DNA of 64,000 nucleotides from Platanthera guangdongensis. Its lineage: Eukaryota; Streptophyta; Magnoliopsida; Asparagales; Orchidaceae. Below the pieces are notes generated by a model that ran no database searches, had not been told where the DNA came from, and saw nothing but the letters and a program-made list of their open reading frames with translations. This document shows, piece by piece, positions 31,981 through 42,409 of this stretch. The position numbers and the translations under genes are program-made. The DNA lies in NCBI GenBank assembly GCA_039583875.1, contig CM077163.1, positions 228,338,646 to 228,402,645 of the forward strand, read 5' to 3'. Numbering within the stretch: position 1 is the first letter of the stretch; every line of letters begins with the position of its first letter.

Positions 31981-32804
31981 CTAAAACTGCTGCTAAAGGT
32001 GATGTTTGACGAAGGCCGTATGAGAAGGATCATCACAAGTAATAATCATATCATCCACGTAAAGTAGCAAAACAGTCCGACCATGAGTGAAGCAATGCAC
32101 AAATAGGGCTGGATCATGTGGACATGGTTAAAAACCTGCGGCTGTAATGACTGAGCTGAAACGTGCAAATCACGCACGGGGTGTCTGCTTGAGACATAAA
32201 TAGCTCGCCTCAAGAGGTATACAAAGCCTAGATGAGAAGATAGACCAGAAGGAGGAAGCATGTATACTTCCTGCTGACGATTACCGTGAAGAAAGACATT
32301 CTTCATGTTGAGCTGTAATAAGGACCAGTGACGAACAACTGCAATTACAATAGGAGTCCGAACTGTTGCCATGTGAGCGACTGGAGGAAAGGTCTCATCA
32401 TAGTCTCTCCCCTACTTCTGCAGAAAACCACGAGCAACAAGCTTATCCTTGTACCTCTCCACAGAACTATTAGAGCGAGTATTGAACTTGAAGACTCACC
32501 TGCAAGTAAGAAGAACAACACCAGGTGGAAGAGTAACAAGGTCCTATGTACGAGTGTGCTCGAGCGCCTTCAACTCAACAGACATAGCAACCTGCCACTC
32601 AGGTATTTGGGCAGCCTCACGATAGGAAGTCGTCTCTGGAATACTGCAGATGGTAAAAGGAAGGGCAGGTAGGTCCAGCGGTAGGGCAGCGAGGCTAAGG
32701 TGGTCGGAAAGGCGCTTCTCACGAGGTGGGTTGCGATGCACAGGAGGATCATCCACAGGACACTCACTGGAGCAGATAAACACTGAATTTGAGGGTACTG
32801 GAGG

Positions 32805-33089
32805 TGTAACGGCCCACCTTGCATTGGCTTAACAAACACGTTACCGGGCTGTAACCTAAGCATCCCAACCACACCCCGAGCCTGTTTCTCAGCTTCATTA
32901 GTTTGTTGAGGTCGGGATTTGATCCCACGTCCCCTTGGCTGTTGGAAGAGCGCCTTATCAAGGGGGTGAGATCGAATCCCGACCTCAACAACCTATTGTA
33001 GCTGAGAAACAAGCTCAAGGAGAGGTTGTGGTGCTTGGGCTGCAACTCGATAATGTGCTTTTTAAGCCAATGTAAGGTGGGTCATTACA
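32805..33089. mobile_element. Foldback-like MITE inside the Copia linker
   Basis: Terminal inverted repeats of about 28 bp: left TGTAACGGCCCACCTTGCAT and, reversed from the right, TGTAATGACCCACCTTACAT, each continuing TGGCTTAA. A second inverted pair lies inside (GTTGAGGTCGGGATT near 32905, AATCCCGACCTCAAC near 32976), so most of the element can fold back. The Copia linker resumes on both sides. Confidence 0.75.
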
Positions 33090-33652
33090 AGGCGGGTCGT
33101 TACAAGGCGAGACAACAAAAAGGGGGCGACGAGTGTAGTGATATGAGGGGGGGGGGGGGGCGACGAGTGTGTTAGAGGAATATGTAGGCGGCGAAGTAGA
33201 GGAGTGAGAAGACGACAAAGTAGACTGCGGCAAGGAAGGAGGAGGTGATGGAGTACACTGTGGCAAGGGAAGAAGAGGTGAACATACCAGAGGAGAGGAT
33301 ACATGAGGCGAGGAGATGGGAAGAGTGAAAAACTGTACGTCAGAGGGAGTAACTAATGAGTGTGAGGTCGATCGGACGGAGGACACAAAAAAGGATGAGA
33401 CTCATCAAAGGTAACATCACGTGAGATGCGAAGTCGTCGTGCAATAGGGTCATAACATCGATAGACCTTATAATCAGTACTGTATCCAAGAAAGGCATAA
33501 GAAACCGACTGAGAAGAGAGCTTAGTACTCTCACGTGGAGGGAGTAGAACATAGTACTGATACTAAAAACACGAAAATGAGTGTAACATGGGGGTCGAGA
33601 ATACAAACACTCACCAGGACACTAACCCTGAAGGAAAGTGGAAGGCTGCAAG

Positions 33653-34748
33653 TGATAACTTCTAAAAAGAAGTTATCTAGCCCAATTTTCGGACTTAATA
33701 TTTGTCATAAATGCATAAAATAAGTTTAAATGAGGTAGAAATTAAAGTAAATTCATATTTATTTGATTTGTGATTAATTCAGTACTTTTTTCTAATGTGT
33801 CATTGCTAGAAACGCCGAAGAAATTTGTTTGGGGAAATAAATCTGCTCAAATATCACGATCTGGAAAAAAAGTTGCAACCTTCAGAAAATAAGGTTGCAA
33901 CAATCTGGACGAATTTCAAATTTTAAAATTCAAAAATGGCGTTGTTTGCAAAAATGGAACGAGACATCTTTTGGGCAAGGGTTGGATGTTTTTAAAGAGG
34001 GATTTTTCTGGAGTAAAAGGTATCTTTTTTGGACAATCTTAATTGAAATTCAAGAGAGGAGAATCACCTATTGAAGGAGGTTAGTACTTTGTCTTGTGTA
34101 ATGATCATTTTCTAGTTTTCTTTTTATGATTGTTTGGTGAATGTCTTTATTGAATTTATGATCTATATTTTGGAACTTTTGACCAAGGTTTCGCTTTTTT
34201 ACTACGCTCCATAATTCGAGAGATAAGTTGCGTAAGTGCGTCATAAATTCAATATAGCATTTGAAGGGAGAAAAAGATTTCCTTTTGGTGTTAGCAACAT
34301 TGATTTTTGATCTTTATGCGGTTCTTTATTCACATAAGTTAGAGATGACAGGGGAGGATAAGAGATTAGAGAGTTGCGATATCGAGAGATACAGATTTCT
34401 ATTCTAAAATCGTTGTAAGATATTTCACCGTTCATCTTCATAAAATCACATTTAAAGATTCATCGCACTATACTTAAAAAATCATGATACAAGATTATTT
34501 CTTATAACTGATAAGAAAGTATTTTCCAAGGATTTGTAGTTTATTTTAATTAGGAGTTTTTCATTTATAGCTTTTAATATTTTAAAATCATCATTTCAAT
34601 TTACTTGTATTTAAAGAAAATGTACAACTGGTATTTGCAAACACTTAATTTAACATCTTTTCGTGGGAATGATCTTTACTCACTTATTATTATTTGACTC
34701 GACACGTGCATTTGCATCTAAAATACATAGCCGTTTTCGGGAGTATCA
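33653..34748 (+). repeat. 5' LTR of an Athila-like gypsy element (about 1.1 kb)
   Basis: It starts TGATAACTTCT, forming a perfect 10-bp hairpin with AGAAGTTATC at 33668-33677, and ends GAGTATCA just before the primer sites. No partner LTR lies in the window, so the start is the less certain end. Confidence 0.6.
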
Positions 34749-34754
34749 AGTTTT

Positions 34755-34805
34755 TGGCGCCGTTACCGGAGACGTATCAAATTTTTGGCGTCGTTGCCGG
34801 GGACG
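34755..34805 (+). other. Tandemly duplicated gypsy primer-binding site
   Basis: TGGCGCCGTTACCGGAGAC at 34755 and TGGCGTCGTTGCCGGGGAC at 34786 both match the primer site used by Athila/Tat-type gypsy elements. They lie in a 31-bp tandem repeat that starts TATCAAGTTTTTGG and appears partly a third time after 34805. Confidence 0.8.
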
Positions 34806-34983
34806 TATCAAGTTTTTATTTTTGTTGTATTTTCTTTTGCTTTGGGTGTTTTTGCTATTTGTTGTTTTGTTAGTGCATATCCCGATATCAATCACTAGAA
34901 TTATTGCATTTAAATCTTGAAATCGAATAGACGTGCTGACAAAATAGAAAAGCATTTCGTTTAAAATAAAGTGACTCTTTAAC

Positions 34984-35670
34984 CATGAATCCAAATAATC
35001 GCAACGTTAATAATGGAAATCATCGGGAGGGTTTAAGACAAGAGGGTCGGGTAGATCAGAATGATCAACCCGCAGAGATTAGGAGACCTGTCGAGAATGT
35101 AATACGCCTTATAGGGGAGGACTGCACTATAACATAATTAAGCCCGCCATTGAAGCGAATAATTTCAAGATTGATTTCATGACTATGAATCTAGTTCAAC
35201 AGAAACAATTCAGTGGACTTAGTCATGAGGACCCAAATCTCACTTACGGACTTTCATAGATGTGTGCGATACGTTCAAAATTAATGACGCATCAGATGAA
35301 GAGATAAGACTTCGCCTGTTCCTATTCTCTCTAGAAGGAAGAGCGGAAGAGTGGCTCGATTCCCAACATGGCCTCGCCACCTGACTACAAGTGACAAAGA
35401 AATTCCTAGCCAAATATTTTCCACCTTCCAAAACCACTAAATTAATGCGAGACATAACAAACTTTACACAGGGGAATGAGAAAATGTTTAATGAAGCGTG
35501 AGAACGATTTAAGGAACTCTTGCTGAAGTGTCCTCGCCACGGTTTAGCGATTCATCAATAAGTGTGGATCTTCTATAATGGTATCCAGACATCTACTATG
35601 ATTCAAGTAGATAGAGCTGCATGAGAATCCCTTATGAACAAGCACCCCGAGTATGCATATGTTATTCTTT
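34984..35670 (+). pseudogene. Athila-like gypsy gag, broken
   Basis: The ATG at 34984 opens MNPNNRNVNNGN and RRPVENVIRL. After frame changes the typical Athila gag core appears: PAIEANNFKIDFM, QQKQFSGLSHEDPN, then FIDVCDTFKINDASDEEIRL, RLFLFSLEGRAEEWL, KKFLAKYFPPSKTTKLMRDI and ERFKELLLKCPRHGL. At least four stops or shifts lie between the blocks. Nothing downstream (protease to integrase) is present before the Copia element H begins near 35680. Confidence 0.82.
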
Positions 35671-35679
35671 CTTTGCAGA

Positions 35680-35808
35680 AGAAATACTGTTGATGGCCTC
35701 TGAAATACCTAAGTCAGGCTTGCTGACAGAATTGCCCTTGGTCTGAGTGTATGCTGGGAGAACTTGAGAAAAGGTCACTGTCTTATTCTTGAGTGTGGAG
35801 GCTGGTGC
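35680..35808 (-). pseudogene. Detached gag-end piece of element H (SIRE-like Copia)
   Basis: On the minus strand this reads open (TLKNKTVTFSQVLPAYTQTK). It continues, in frame, the sequence that ends at 56369 on the other side of element F once one copy of the GGTGC duplication (35804-35808) is counted. It is therefore the part of element H cut off by the F insertion. Its left end abuts the Athila gag near 35680, where H is truncated. Confidence 0.65.
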
Positions 35809-37474
35809 TGTTAAATTTTCTCAACGTGGTCAGCAAGATAGCCCAAACGCCAAATTAATATCTTCGGAACTACCCAGTTCTCACGTTGAACCAGCAGAAA
35901 AACCAAGGAACAAAGGTTAATCCCAACAAACAATGGAAGCACAAGCAGATCTTTTATTCATTCACTTCTTTACAACACGAGGCATACATAGCGAAACATG
36001 ATTTCGCTAGTATAACAGCTGTAAACAGAAAGCACCAAAAACCAAGCCGGGCGGACAGCACCGGAGTCCGCCGAGACCGCCGAGGTCGCCGAGGTCGCCG
36101 AGTCCGCTGAGATCGCCCGAACTTAAGCTGCAATCTGCCGAATAGCCACGGAGTCCGCCGAAGTCGCGAGGCCGCGCGGACACACCGTTATTCGTCTCTT
36201 GCTGAAGCTGAACTGAGGAACACCCCCTACCCGCCTGAAGCCGGCGGACAGGTTATTGAAGCTGGCAAAGATGAAACAGAGCTGACAAGCCGCAGAGCGA
36301 CCTCCTGCTGAATCCGCAGAGATCGCACAACTTCCAAGTACTTGACCGAAGTCAAAGCCAAACTCCTGGCTCCTTGAAGCTATCCGCGCGACCTCCACAC
36401 AGCAAACGTCAGCACTGAATCAATCCGCGCGGACAGACAAACTTAGACCGCTGCTCCTTGCCCAACCCAACTTACTGTTCACTCAAGTTTCTGTAGATGT
36501 GCCAGGGGGGGTCCTATTTATAGGCGAGGTGAGGAGTGTGGTCACCGCCCTAGAGATAGCGACACCGCCCTAGCCCGTGCGATAGCAAAACACCGTCCGC
36601 CGAGTCCGCAAGGACTTAGCCGGATACCAAGGAAAACCGCCAGGAGCAAGACAACATTGACGAACCCTCTCCAATCCGCCCAAGCTATGCGGACAAGGCA
36701 ACAGCCCGCAAAGCTTCCGACCACTGCAGGACAGCAACCCCCTTCAATGGTTGTCCGCACAACCCGAGGCAGTCCGCAAGACTCAAGCCTCAATCCGCCA
36801 CAAGTCCACGACCAAAGGCAGATAGCAACAGTCCGCCCGGTCACAGCGGACTTGACGGATACGGCGGACACCATGGTCTTGGCACAGAGTGTGACCAAGT
36901 CCAAAACCATCAAAGGCCAATGCGAGCATGACGAACATAAACTCCCGTCCGCCAAACACCGAAACACAGACCGCCAGCAGTCCGCAAGCTCCTCGCACTC
37001 CTGCCCAACGTAGCAACCATCTCCCGGACTCCAAAACCAGTCCGCCAATGACCTTCACAGCAAGTCACCTGCTGTACCACCAGAGCTCGACAAGGCCTCA
37101 GCCAAGCTCTAAGCCCAGTCCGCAACAGCCCACACCGTGGACACGCCAGTCCGCAAGCTTCCTCGGACACGAGCCAAACCGCCAAACAACACAAGCTTGC
37201 ACCACGACCACTGAGCAATGCACCAGTCCGTAAGCCTTTATCCGCTCAGGCCGCTCCTTGGCTAAACCAAAAGCAAACGCCCTATCCGCAGATAACAGGC
37301 CGCATAGTCCGCGGACTTCATGCAAACAACCCGCTCAGAAGACAGCCGGCTTTTCACTAGACCTTCCACCAGGCCGCACATCACAGTCCGCCCAGTCCGC
37401 CTAGTCCGCCAAAGCTGTCCGCCCAGGCCGCCCGGCCTGTCCCATCAACCACTTCCACTTCACAAATTTCAACA
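35809..37474 (-). repeat. 3' LTR of element F (1666 bp)
   Basis: In plus orientation from TGTTAAATTTTCTCAACG to CAAATTTCAACA. It is rich in GTCCGCC-like short repeats (for example 36060-36110). The minus strand has a promoter-like CTATAAATAGGACC at about 36511-36525. Confidence 0.92.
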
Positions 37475-38207
37475 CTCCCCCTTGAAGTGGGAAGTGGTGA
37501 CCAAGCCCAACAAGCTGCGCAAGCGTTCAAAGGGCCCCTTCGACAGTGGCTTCGTGAAGATGTCAGCAAGATTATCTTCACTCCGAACATGCCCGACCAG
37601 CAGAGACCCCTCCAACACCTCCCTGATGAAGTGGTGATCAATCTCTATATGCTTGGTCCTGGCGTGACACACTAGATTGTTAACCAGTTTGAGAGCACTC
37701 TCATTGTCACCCCGGAGTAAAGTAGGCCCTTGCACTTCTTCATGAACATCCTCTATAAGCCTCCTCAACCAAACGACTTCCCGAGCAGCCAAGGCCGAAG
37801 CCTTATACTCCGCCTCAGTGGTTGAAACCGACACCGAGTCCTGCTTCTTGCTACACCACGAGATGATAGCTGAACCGCAAGTGAACACATAACCTGAAGT
37901 AGACCTCCGATCATCCGAATCACCGCCATAGTCAGCATCCGTGTACCCGAGCAACGAAAACTCCGAGTCCCTTCTATAGAGGAGTCCCGTGTCAGAAGAA
38001 GCCTTGACATACTTCAGAATACCTTTCGCCGCCACTAGATGAGAATGCCTTGGTTCAGCCATATACCGACTTACTCGGCCAACAACATAAGCAATGTCCG
38101 GCCTTGTAATCGTCAGGTAAATCAAGCTCCCAACAAGAGCCCTGAACACCAAGGGATCATGAAGAACCCTTCCCTCATCTCGTCGAAGCTTCAGCCCAGG
38201 TTCCAGT
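37469..38207 (-). pseudogene. Element F reverse transcriptase end and RNase H
   Basis: From 38207 the minus strand is open through VFRALVGSLIYLTITRPDIA and the RNase H blocks LLGYTDADYGGDSDDRRST, WCSKKQDSVSVSTTEAEY, KHIEIDHHFIREVLEG and LADIFTKPLSKGPF. The stop codon overlaps the first bases of the LTR. It is the continuation of the frame broken at 51234 by element G. Confidence 0.88.
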
Positions 38208-38352
38208 TGTTGGGTACATTGGTCAAATGTACCTGATTTGAAGAAGCCTCACCTAACTCAATGATATACATCAGAATGTATTTGATGTTTGTTTGAGTTA
38301 CTTGTGCAGGTTAGTTATACACTGGACTGAAGCTGAAAATTTCTAAGTCCAT

Positions 38353-39206
38353 GTGTCGACACCCAGAGGGAAAGTGTCGACACTTGAGAAAGCTTGTGTC
38401 GACACCCAGACAAGCAGTGTCGACACTTGGAGTCATTGTGTCGACACCTGGGAAGAAGTGTCGACACCAGTCAGAAAGTGTCGACACTTGGAGTTGTGTC
38501 GACACTCTGTGTAGAAGAATGCAGAAAAGCTGTGTCGACACTTGGCAGAAGTGTCGACACCTAGAAGAGCTGAGTCTACATCAGAAAGTGTCGACACTTG
38601 GAGTTGTGTCGACACTCAGCAAAATTCTGCAGAGACTAAGTACAAGTGTCGACACTCAACACAATGTGTCGACACTCAATCAGCAGAGTCAAAATATGAA
38701 GAATGTGTCGACACTCAACACAATGTGTCGACACACACTCAAAGGAGTCAACACTTGAAGATTGTGTCGACACTCAGCACAATGTGTCGACACATAACCA
38801 GAAGACTCAACACTTGAAGAAAGTGTCGACACAAGGAGCTGTGTCGACACTTAGCAAAGAACAGAAAAGTTGTAAAATATTCTAAGTACAAGTGTCGACA
38901 CTAAAGGAATGTGTCGACACTCAGCTGAAGAAACAAGATTGAAGACTTGTGTCGACACCAAGAAGCAGTGTCGACACTTGACAGTTTCAACACATGAAGA
39001 TGTGTCGACACAAAGGAGATGTGTCGACACTTAGAAGAATACAGATAAAGAATGAAGTGCAAGTACTTGTGTCGACACTCAATTTCAGTGTCGACACATG
39101 CAGAAGAAACTGTGTCGAGACATACAAGGAATTGTGTCGACACCTTGTAGACTTGTGTCGACACTTACACAACATGTGTCGACACTTGGTCTATAAGTGT
39201 CGACAC
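38353..39206 (+). repeat. Array of 32 GTGTCGACAC palindromes in the 5' LTR
   Basis: I count 32 exact copies of the self-complementary decamer GTGTCGACAC in 854 bp, on average one per 27 bp. A few degenerate copies (such as GTGTCGAGAC and TCTCGACAC) lie among and after them. Spacers of 5-35 bp differ from each other (often AAGA or TTGGAG), so this is not a simple tandem satellite. It lies upstream of the TATA box, in the U3 part. Confidence 0.95.
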
Positions 39207-39363
39207 TTAAGAACAGAAAGTCTCGACACTAACTGACAGTTAGTGAGATTTCAAGAAGTGACTGGTTGACATGACAGCTGCCAATCCAGCCGGTCTACAG
39301 CAACTGTCAAAGAAGTCAAAAGTCTGTTATAAACCGGATCAGCCGGTTACCATAAAGGAAGCC

Positions 39364-39371
39364 TATAAATA
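39364..39371 (+). promoter_or_regulatory. TATA box of element G (5' LTR)
   Basis: TATAAATA in the context GCCTATAAATAGGCACCC lies about 160 bp after the palindrome array. It is the likely Pol II promoter for the element RNA. The same motif occurs at 50341 in the 3' LTR. Confidence 0.7.
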
Positions 39372-39857
39372 GGCACCCACAGTTTACAAAAAAGTGGTTA
39401 AGTTGTTCACAATCATTACTTGTTGTGAGAATAATTGAAGTGGTTGATCAGATTAAATCAAGAAGTGATACATAGAGGATCAACACAAGAAGATCAGGCA
39501 GTCCAACTGCAGATCTAAGTAGTTGGAGAGAGAGAGCTCCAACCAAGGATTCAGTCTTTGGAACTAAGGCTGAGAAGAACAATTCAGAGTCATCTGGATT
39601 TCAAGAAGCAGAGATCAAGGATCAACTGCAGTAGATTCAGACTAATTCAGTTCTACTCAAGAAGCTTTGAAGAAAGCTAAGTCAGTTTGGATCAAGCTGA
39701 GTTCTTCCAAGAACTCTTCAAGAAACTCTCAACTCCTCTCATCCTTTCTGAGTTGTAGAGTTAGCATTTGTAATTTCTATTTTAAACTTGTAAGATCCAT
39801 TGGATCTGAGTGATTGTAAGCCTATTTTATAAAGGCTGAGGGTAGAGCTTGGTGCCT

Positions 39858-39970
39858 GAGTGTAGGAGTTGAAGAACTCTGAGTGTAGGCCTTAATTGGC
39901 TGAGTGTAGGCCTGAGTGGCTGAGTGTAGGCCTTTTGGCTGAGTGTAAGGCTTTGGGCCTGAGGTAGGAA
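39858..39970 (+). repeat. CTGAGTGTAGG short repeats in R/U5
   Basis: Five exact or near-exact CTGAGTGTAGG units plus variants, linked by CCTT or GGCC spacers. Elements H and I have the related TGAG / TAGG units in the same LTR part on the other strand (58790-59060). Confidence 0.75.
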
Positions 39971-40202
39971 CCTTGTTGGGTTCTGAGCTAGTGGAGAAGT
40001 TTGGCCGAATCTAGTACACTGCTAGATAGGCGAAGGGGGAAAGTGGATGTACCCAAAGATTGGGGAACCACTATAAAATTAGTGTGTCTTCTGTGCTGTG
40101 CTGTGCTGTGAATTGAATGCTTAATTTCTGTATTTGCTGTTAGCTGTAGTAATCAGTGAAAAACTGTTGTGCTGCCAAACAAAAGTCAAAAAAGGTTTAG
40201 GT

Positions 40203-40230
40203 CACCTATTCACCCCCCCCCCTCTAGGTG
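40203..40230 (+). other. C-loop hairpin near the LTR 3' end
   Basis: CACCTA and TAGGTG flank a C-rich loop with TTCACCCCCC. Equivalent hairpins are present near the ends of the LTRs of element H (58538-58560) and element I (59457-59490), with different stems but the same kind of loop. Confidence 0.7.
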
Positions 40231-40251
40231 TTTAGGTACCATATCTTTCAA

Positions 40252-40268
40252 GTGGTATCAGAGGGAGG
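40252..40268 (+). other. Primer-binding site of element G
   Basis: TGGTATCAGAGGGAGG begins about two bases after the LTR end; tRNA-Met type. Confidence 0.85.
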
Positions 40269-40363
40269 TTCCTCAAAATCAGGACTAACTGTATGAGGAG
40301 ATCCAGTTTGGCAGATTCAGTATAAGTCAGGAAACAGGAAACAGTTTCAGGAAAATCAAGAAC

Positions 40364-41936
40364 ATGGGTTCTTCAGAGAATCATAAGGAGTTGGGTTCAA
40401 TGAAACTACCTATATGCAGAAAAGAGATCTTTGGGATCTGGAAAAAGAGGGTTAGGCTTTTTATGGCAAGCCTCTGACCCTAGGATATACATCACAGTCA
40501 AAGAAGGGCCATATGTGCCCATGAAGATTTCAGTATTGGATGCAAATCAGAGGACTTCAAAGGATTTCTCTGAAATGACCAAGGATGAGATTGTCCTAGC
40601 AACCATGGACAAAAGAGCACAGAATATAATAGTTAGTGCAATTGATGATGCCACCTTCCAGAACCTTATTCACTGTAAAACTGCAAAAGAAATGTGGGAC
40701 ACCCTCATTGTCTATATGGAAGGTTCTGAAGAAGTAAGGCAAGATAGGAAGTCCTTGCTTAATCAAGAATATGAGAGCTTTAGGCAAGGAAGAGGAGATA
40801 GCATCACTGAATGCTACAAGAAATTTTATAGAATTGTAAATGAACTCATGTCATATGGAAGAGAGTTCACAAACTATGAGTTGAATGATAAATTCTTAAG
40901 GTCCCTCACCAAAGACTGGGACACCAAGATCTGTGCCATCAGAGAAATGGCAAAGTTGGGAGAAATTCCTCCTCCCACACTTTTTGGCAAGTTGTTATCT
41001 TATGAGATGCAATTGTCAGTGAGAAAAGAAGAAGAAAAGTCAACAAGGACTGAATACAGAGAAAAGACTGTTGCCTTTAAGTCAGATGTACCCAGAAAGA
41101 GCAGGACCAAGTCATCAACTCCTCCTCCTGAGGTAGTTGAATCAGAATCTGAAGAGTCAGAAAGTACAAAATCTACAAGCAGTGAAAGTGATGAAGACTT
41201 TGCTGCATTCACCAGACATTTTCAGAAGTTCCTTAAGAAGAAACAGTGGAGGTCTAGACCTTCATCTTCCAAAGGGAAAGAGGTTCAGTATCAGGAAAAG
41301 AAGCCTTCAAAGAAGGACAAGAAAAGGACCAAGACTAGTAAGGCAACTGGATCCAAGATAATTTGTTACTGCTGCAATAGACAGGGCCATGTTATTGCAG
41401 ACTGTCCTGAAAGAAGGAAAAAATCCAGTGACAAAAAGAAAACACACTTCAAAGGAAAGAAGGAGAAGTCCTTTGTTGCAAAGAATGAGAAGACTCTTTC
41501 AGATATGTCTTCTTCAGACACTGAGACAGATGCTAAAGCCTATATTGGGCTATTTGCTGAAGAAGAAGAAGAGTTTATGCAGATCATGGAATCTATCTAT
41601 GAGCAAGAAGACTGTCAAAGCCAAGGACTGATGGCTTTGACTGAAAGTACCAAAAACCTGGAGCAGCCAGGACCCAGTCAGGTACAAGGTTTAACTCAAA
41701 GTTCTGATTTCAGTTCTAGTTCAGAGTCAGATTATTCTTCATCAAGTGATGAGAATATATCTGAGTCTGAGGGAGATATTCATCAACTCCTAGATGAATA
41801 TCAAGTACTATTGCAAGCCTATAAGAAAAGCAAGACCCTAGCCAAAAATTTGGCCAAGGAAATTGCTGATCTCAAGGCAGCTGCAATAGATTATGAGAAG
41901 AATTATGATCAAAAACTGAATGAAGTGGCAGGCTGA
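40364..41936 (+). pseudogene. Element G gag, first part, with frame breaks
   Basis: The ATG at 40364 (MGSSENHKELGSMKLP) is the natural start, but its frame ends in stops near 40476. The gag frame resumes one base shifted and is then open to 41936 (the long frame can be counted from 40431). It contains the SIRE-like gag core (SDPRIYITVKEGP, KEMWDTLIVYMEGSEEV, LLNQEYESFRQGRGDSI), a CCHC knuckle CYCCNRQGHVIADC, and acidic Ser-rich and coiled-coil-like tails. A second break at about 41930 puts the following CCHC part in another frame. Such breaks are surprising beside nearly identical LTRs. Confidence 0.85.
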
Positions 41937-41947
41937 AACACATTACT

Positions 41948-42403
41948 GTGATTCAGATGGGTACTATTACATTTAAGAATGATCAAATTAAGAAACTGGA
42001 GATTAATCTTCAGAAGGAGAAAGAGCTAGTAGCTAGGTTTTCAAAACCTAAATCAGTGCTACCCTTGATTGATGATTTTGTTCATCATAAAGGAAAGACT
42101 GGACTGGGATTTGTTAATCCAGCTAGGACTGTTCAGAATCAGTCCAAGTCCAAGGGCAAAGCCCCAACATTCACTAAGACTGCTGTAGTTAAGACAGCCA
42201 AGTCTGTACCTAAGCAAAGGTACAACAAATTTGAATGTTGGTGCTGTGGCAAAGTTGGCCACTTTGCTTTGGACTGTTGGCACAATGTTAGTGCCAAAAG
42301 TAGTAACAAGATACCTGGTGGAAAGCCAGTAGGTAGCCTTGTTAAGTTGCAAGCTAACAGTTACCAAGGACCCAAGAAACCATTGGGTTCTAAGGTTCAT
42401 TAA
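41948..42403 (+). CDS. Element G gag C-terminal part with second CCHC knuckle
   Basis: The frame has IQMGTITFKNDQIKKLEIN, a Lys-rich coiled-coil-like segment, and the knuckle CWCCGKVGHFALDC at about residues 98-111. It ends with TAA at 42401-42403. It is in the same frame as pol, which opens right after the stop. So gag and pol are separated only by this in-frame stop, as described for SIRE-type elements. The bases TTTGTTTTGCAG after the stop also resemble a splice acceptor. Confidence 0.8.
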   Translation: MIQMGTITFKNDQIKKLEINLQKEKELVARFSKPKSVLPLIDDFVHHKGKTGLGFVNPARTVQNQSKSKGKAPTFTKTAVVKTAKSVPKQRYNKFECWCCGKVGHFALDCWHNVSAKSSNKIPGGKPVGSLVKLQANSYQGPKKPLGSKVH

Positions 42404-42409
42404 TTTGTT

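Larger units (their letters stand above)
31160..33650 (-). mobile_element. Decayed Copia fragment, minus strand
   Basis: It runs from the integrase C-terminus (33650 side: [29 protein letters not shown]) through a Ser/Pro-rich linker (33010-33390) and reverse transcriptase (about 31900-32580: MKNVFLHGNRQQEVYM) to RNase H (31160-31900: [42 protein letters not shown]). The end of RNase H is replaced by the microsatellite. Gag, protease, most of integrase and both LTRs are missing. Many stops. A 285-bp MITE sits in the linker. Confidence 0.85.
38208..40250 (+). repeat. 5' LTR of element G (2043 bp)
   Basis: It starts TGTTGGGTACATTGG and ends ATATCTTTCA. Parts in order: palindrome array (38353-39206), TATA box (39364), A/G-rich leader, CTGAGTGTAGG repeats (39858-39970) and a C-loop hairpin (40203-40230) close to the end. 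Confidence 0.95.

Noticed and set aside
36542..37325. Several Cys/Trp-rich and Pro/Gln-rich open frames, repeated at 55391-56219
   Set aside because: Both sets lie in the two LTRs of element F at the same relative place; they come from the GTCCGCC-rich composition.
38350..39240. Regular short palindromes that look at first like a CRISPR array or a coding repeat protein (Val-Ser-Thr-Leu / Cys-Val-Asp-Thr in every frame)
   Set aside because: The repeats are only 10 bp, spacers are irregular and the segment lies in both LTRs of a plant retroelement. The peptides arise from GTGTCGACAC in all frames.
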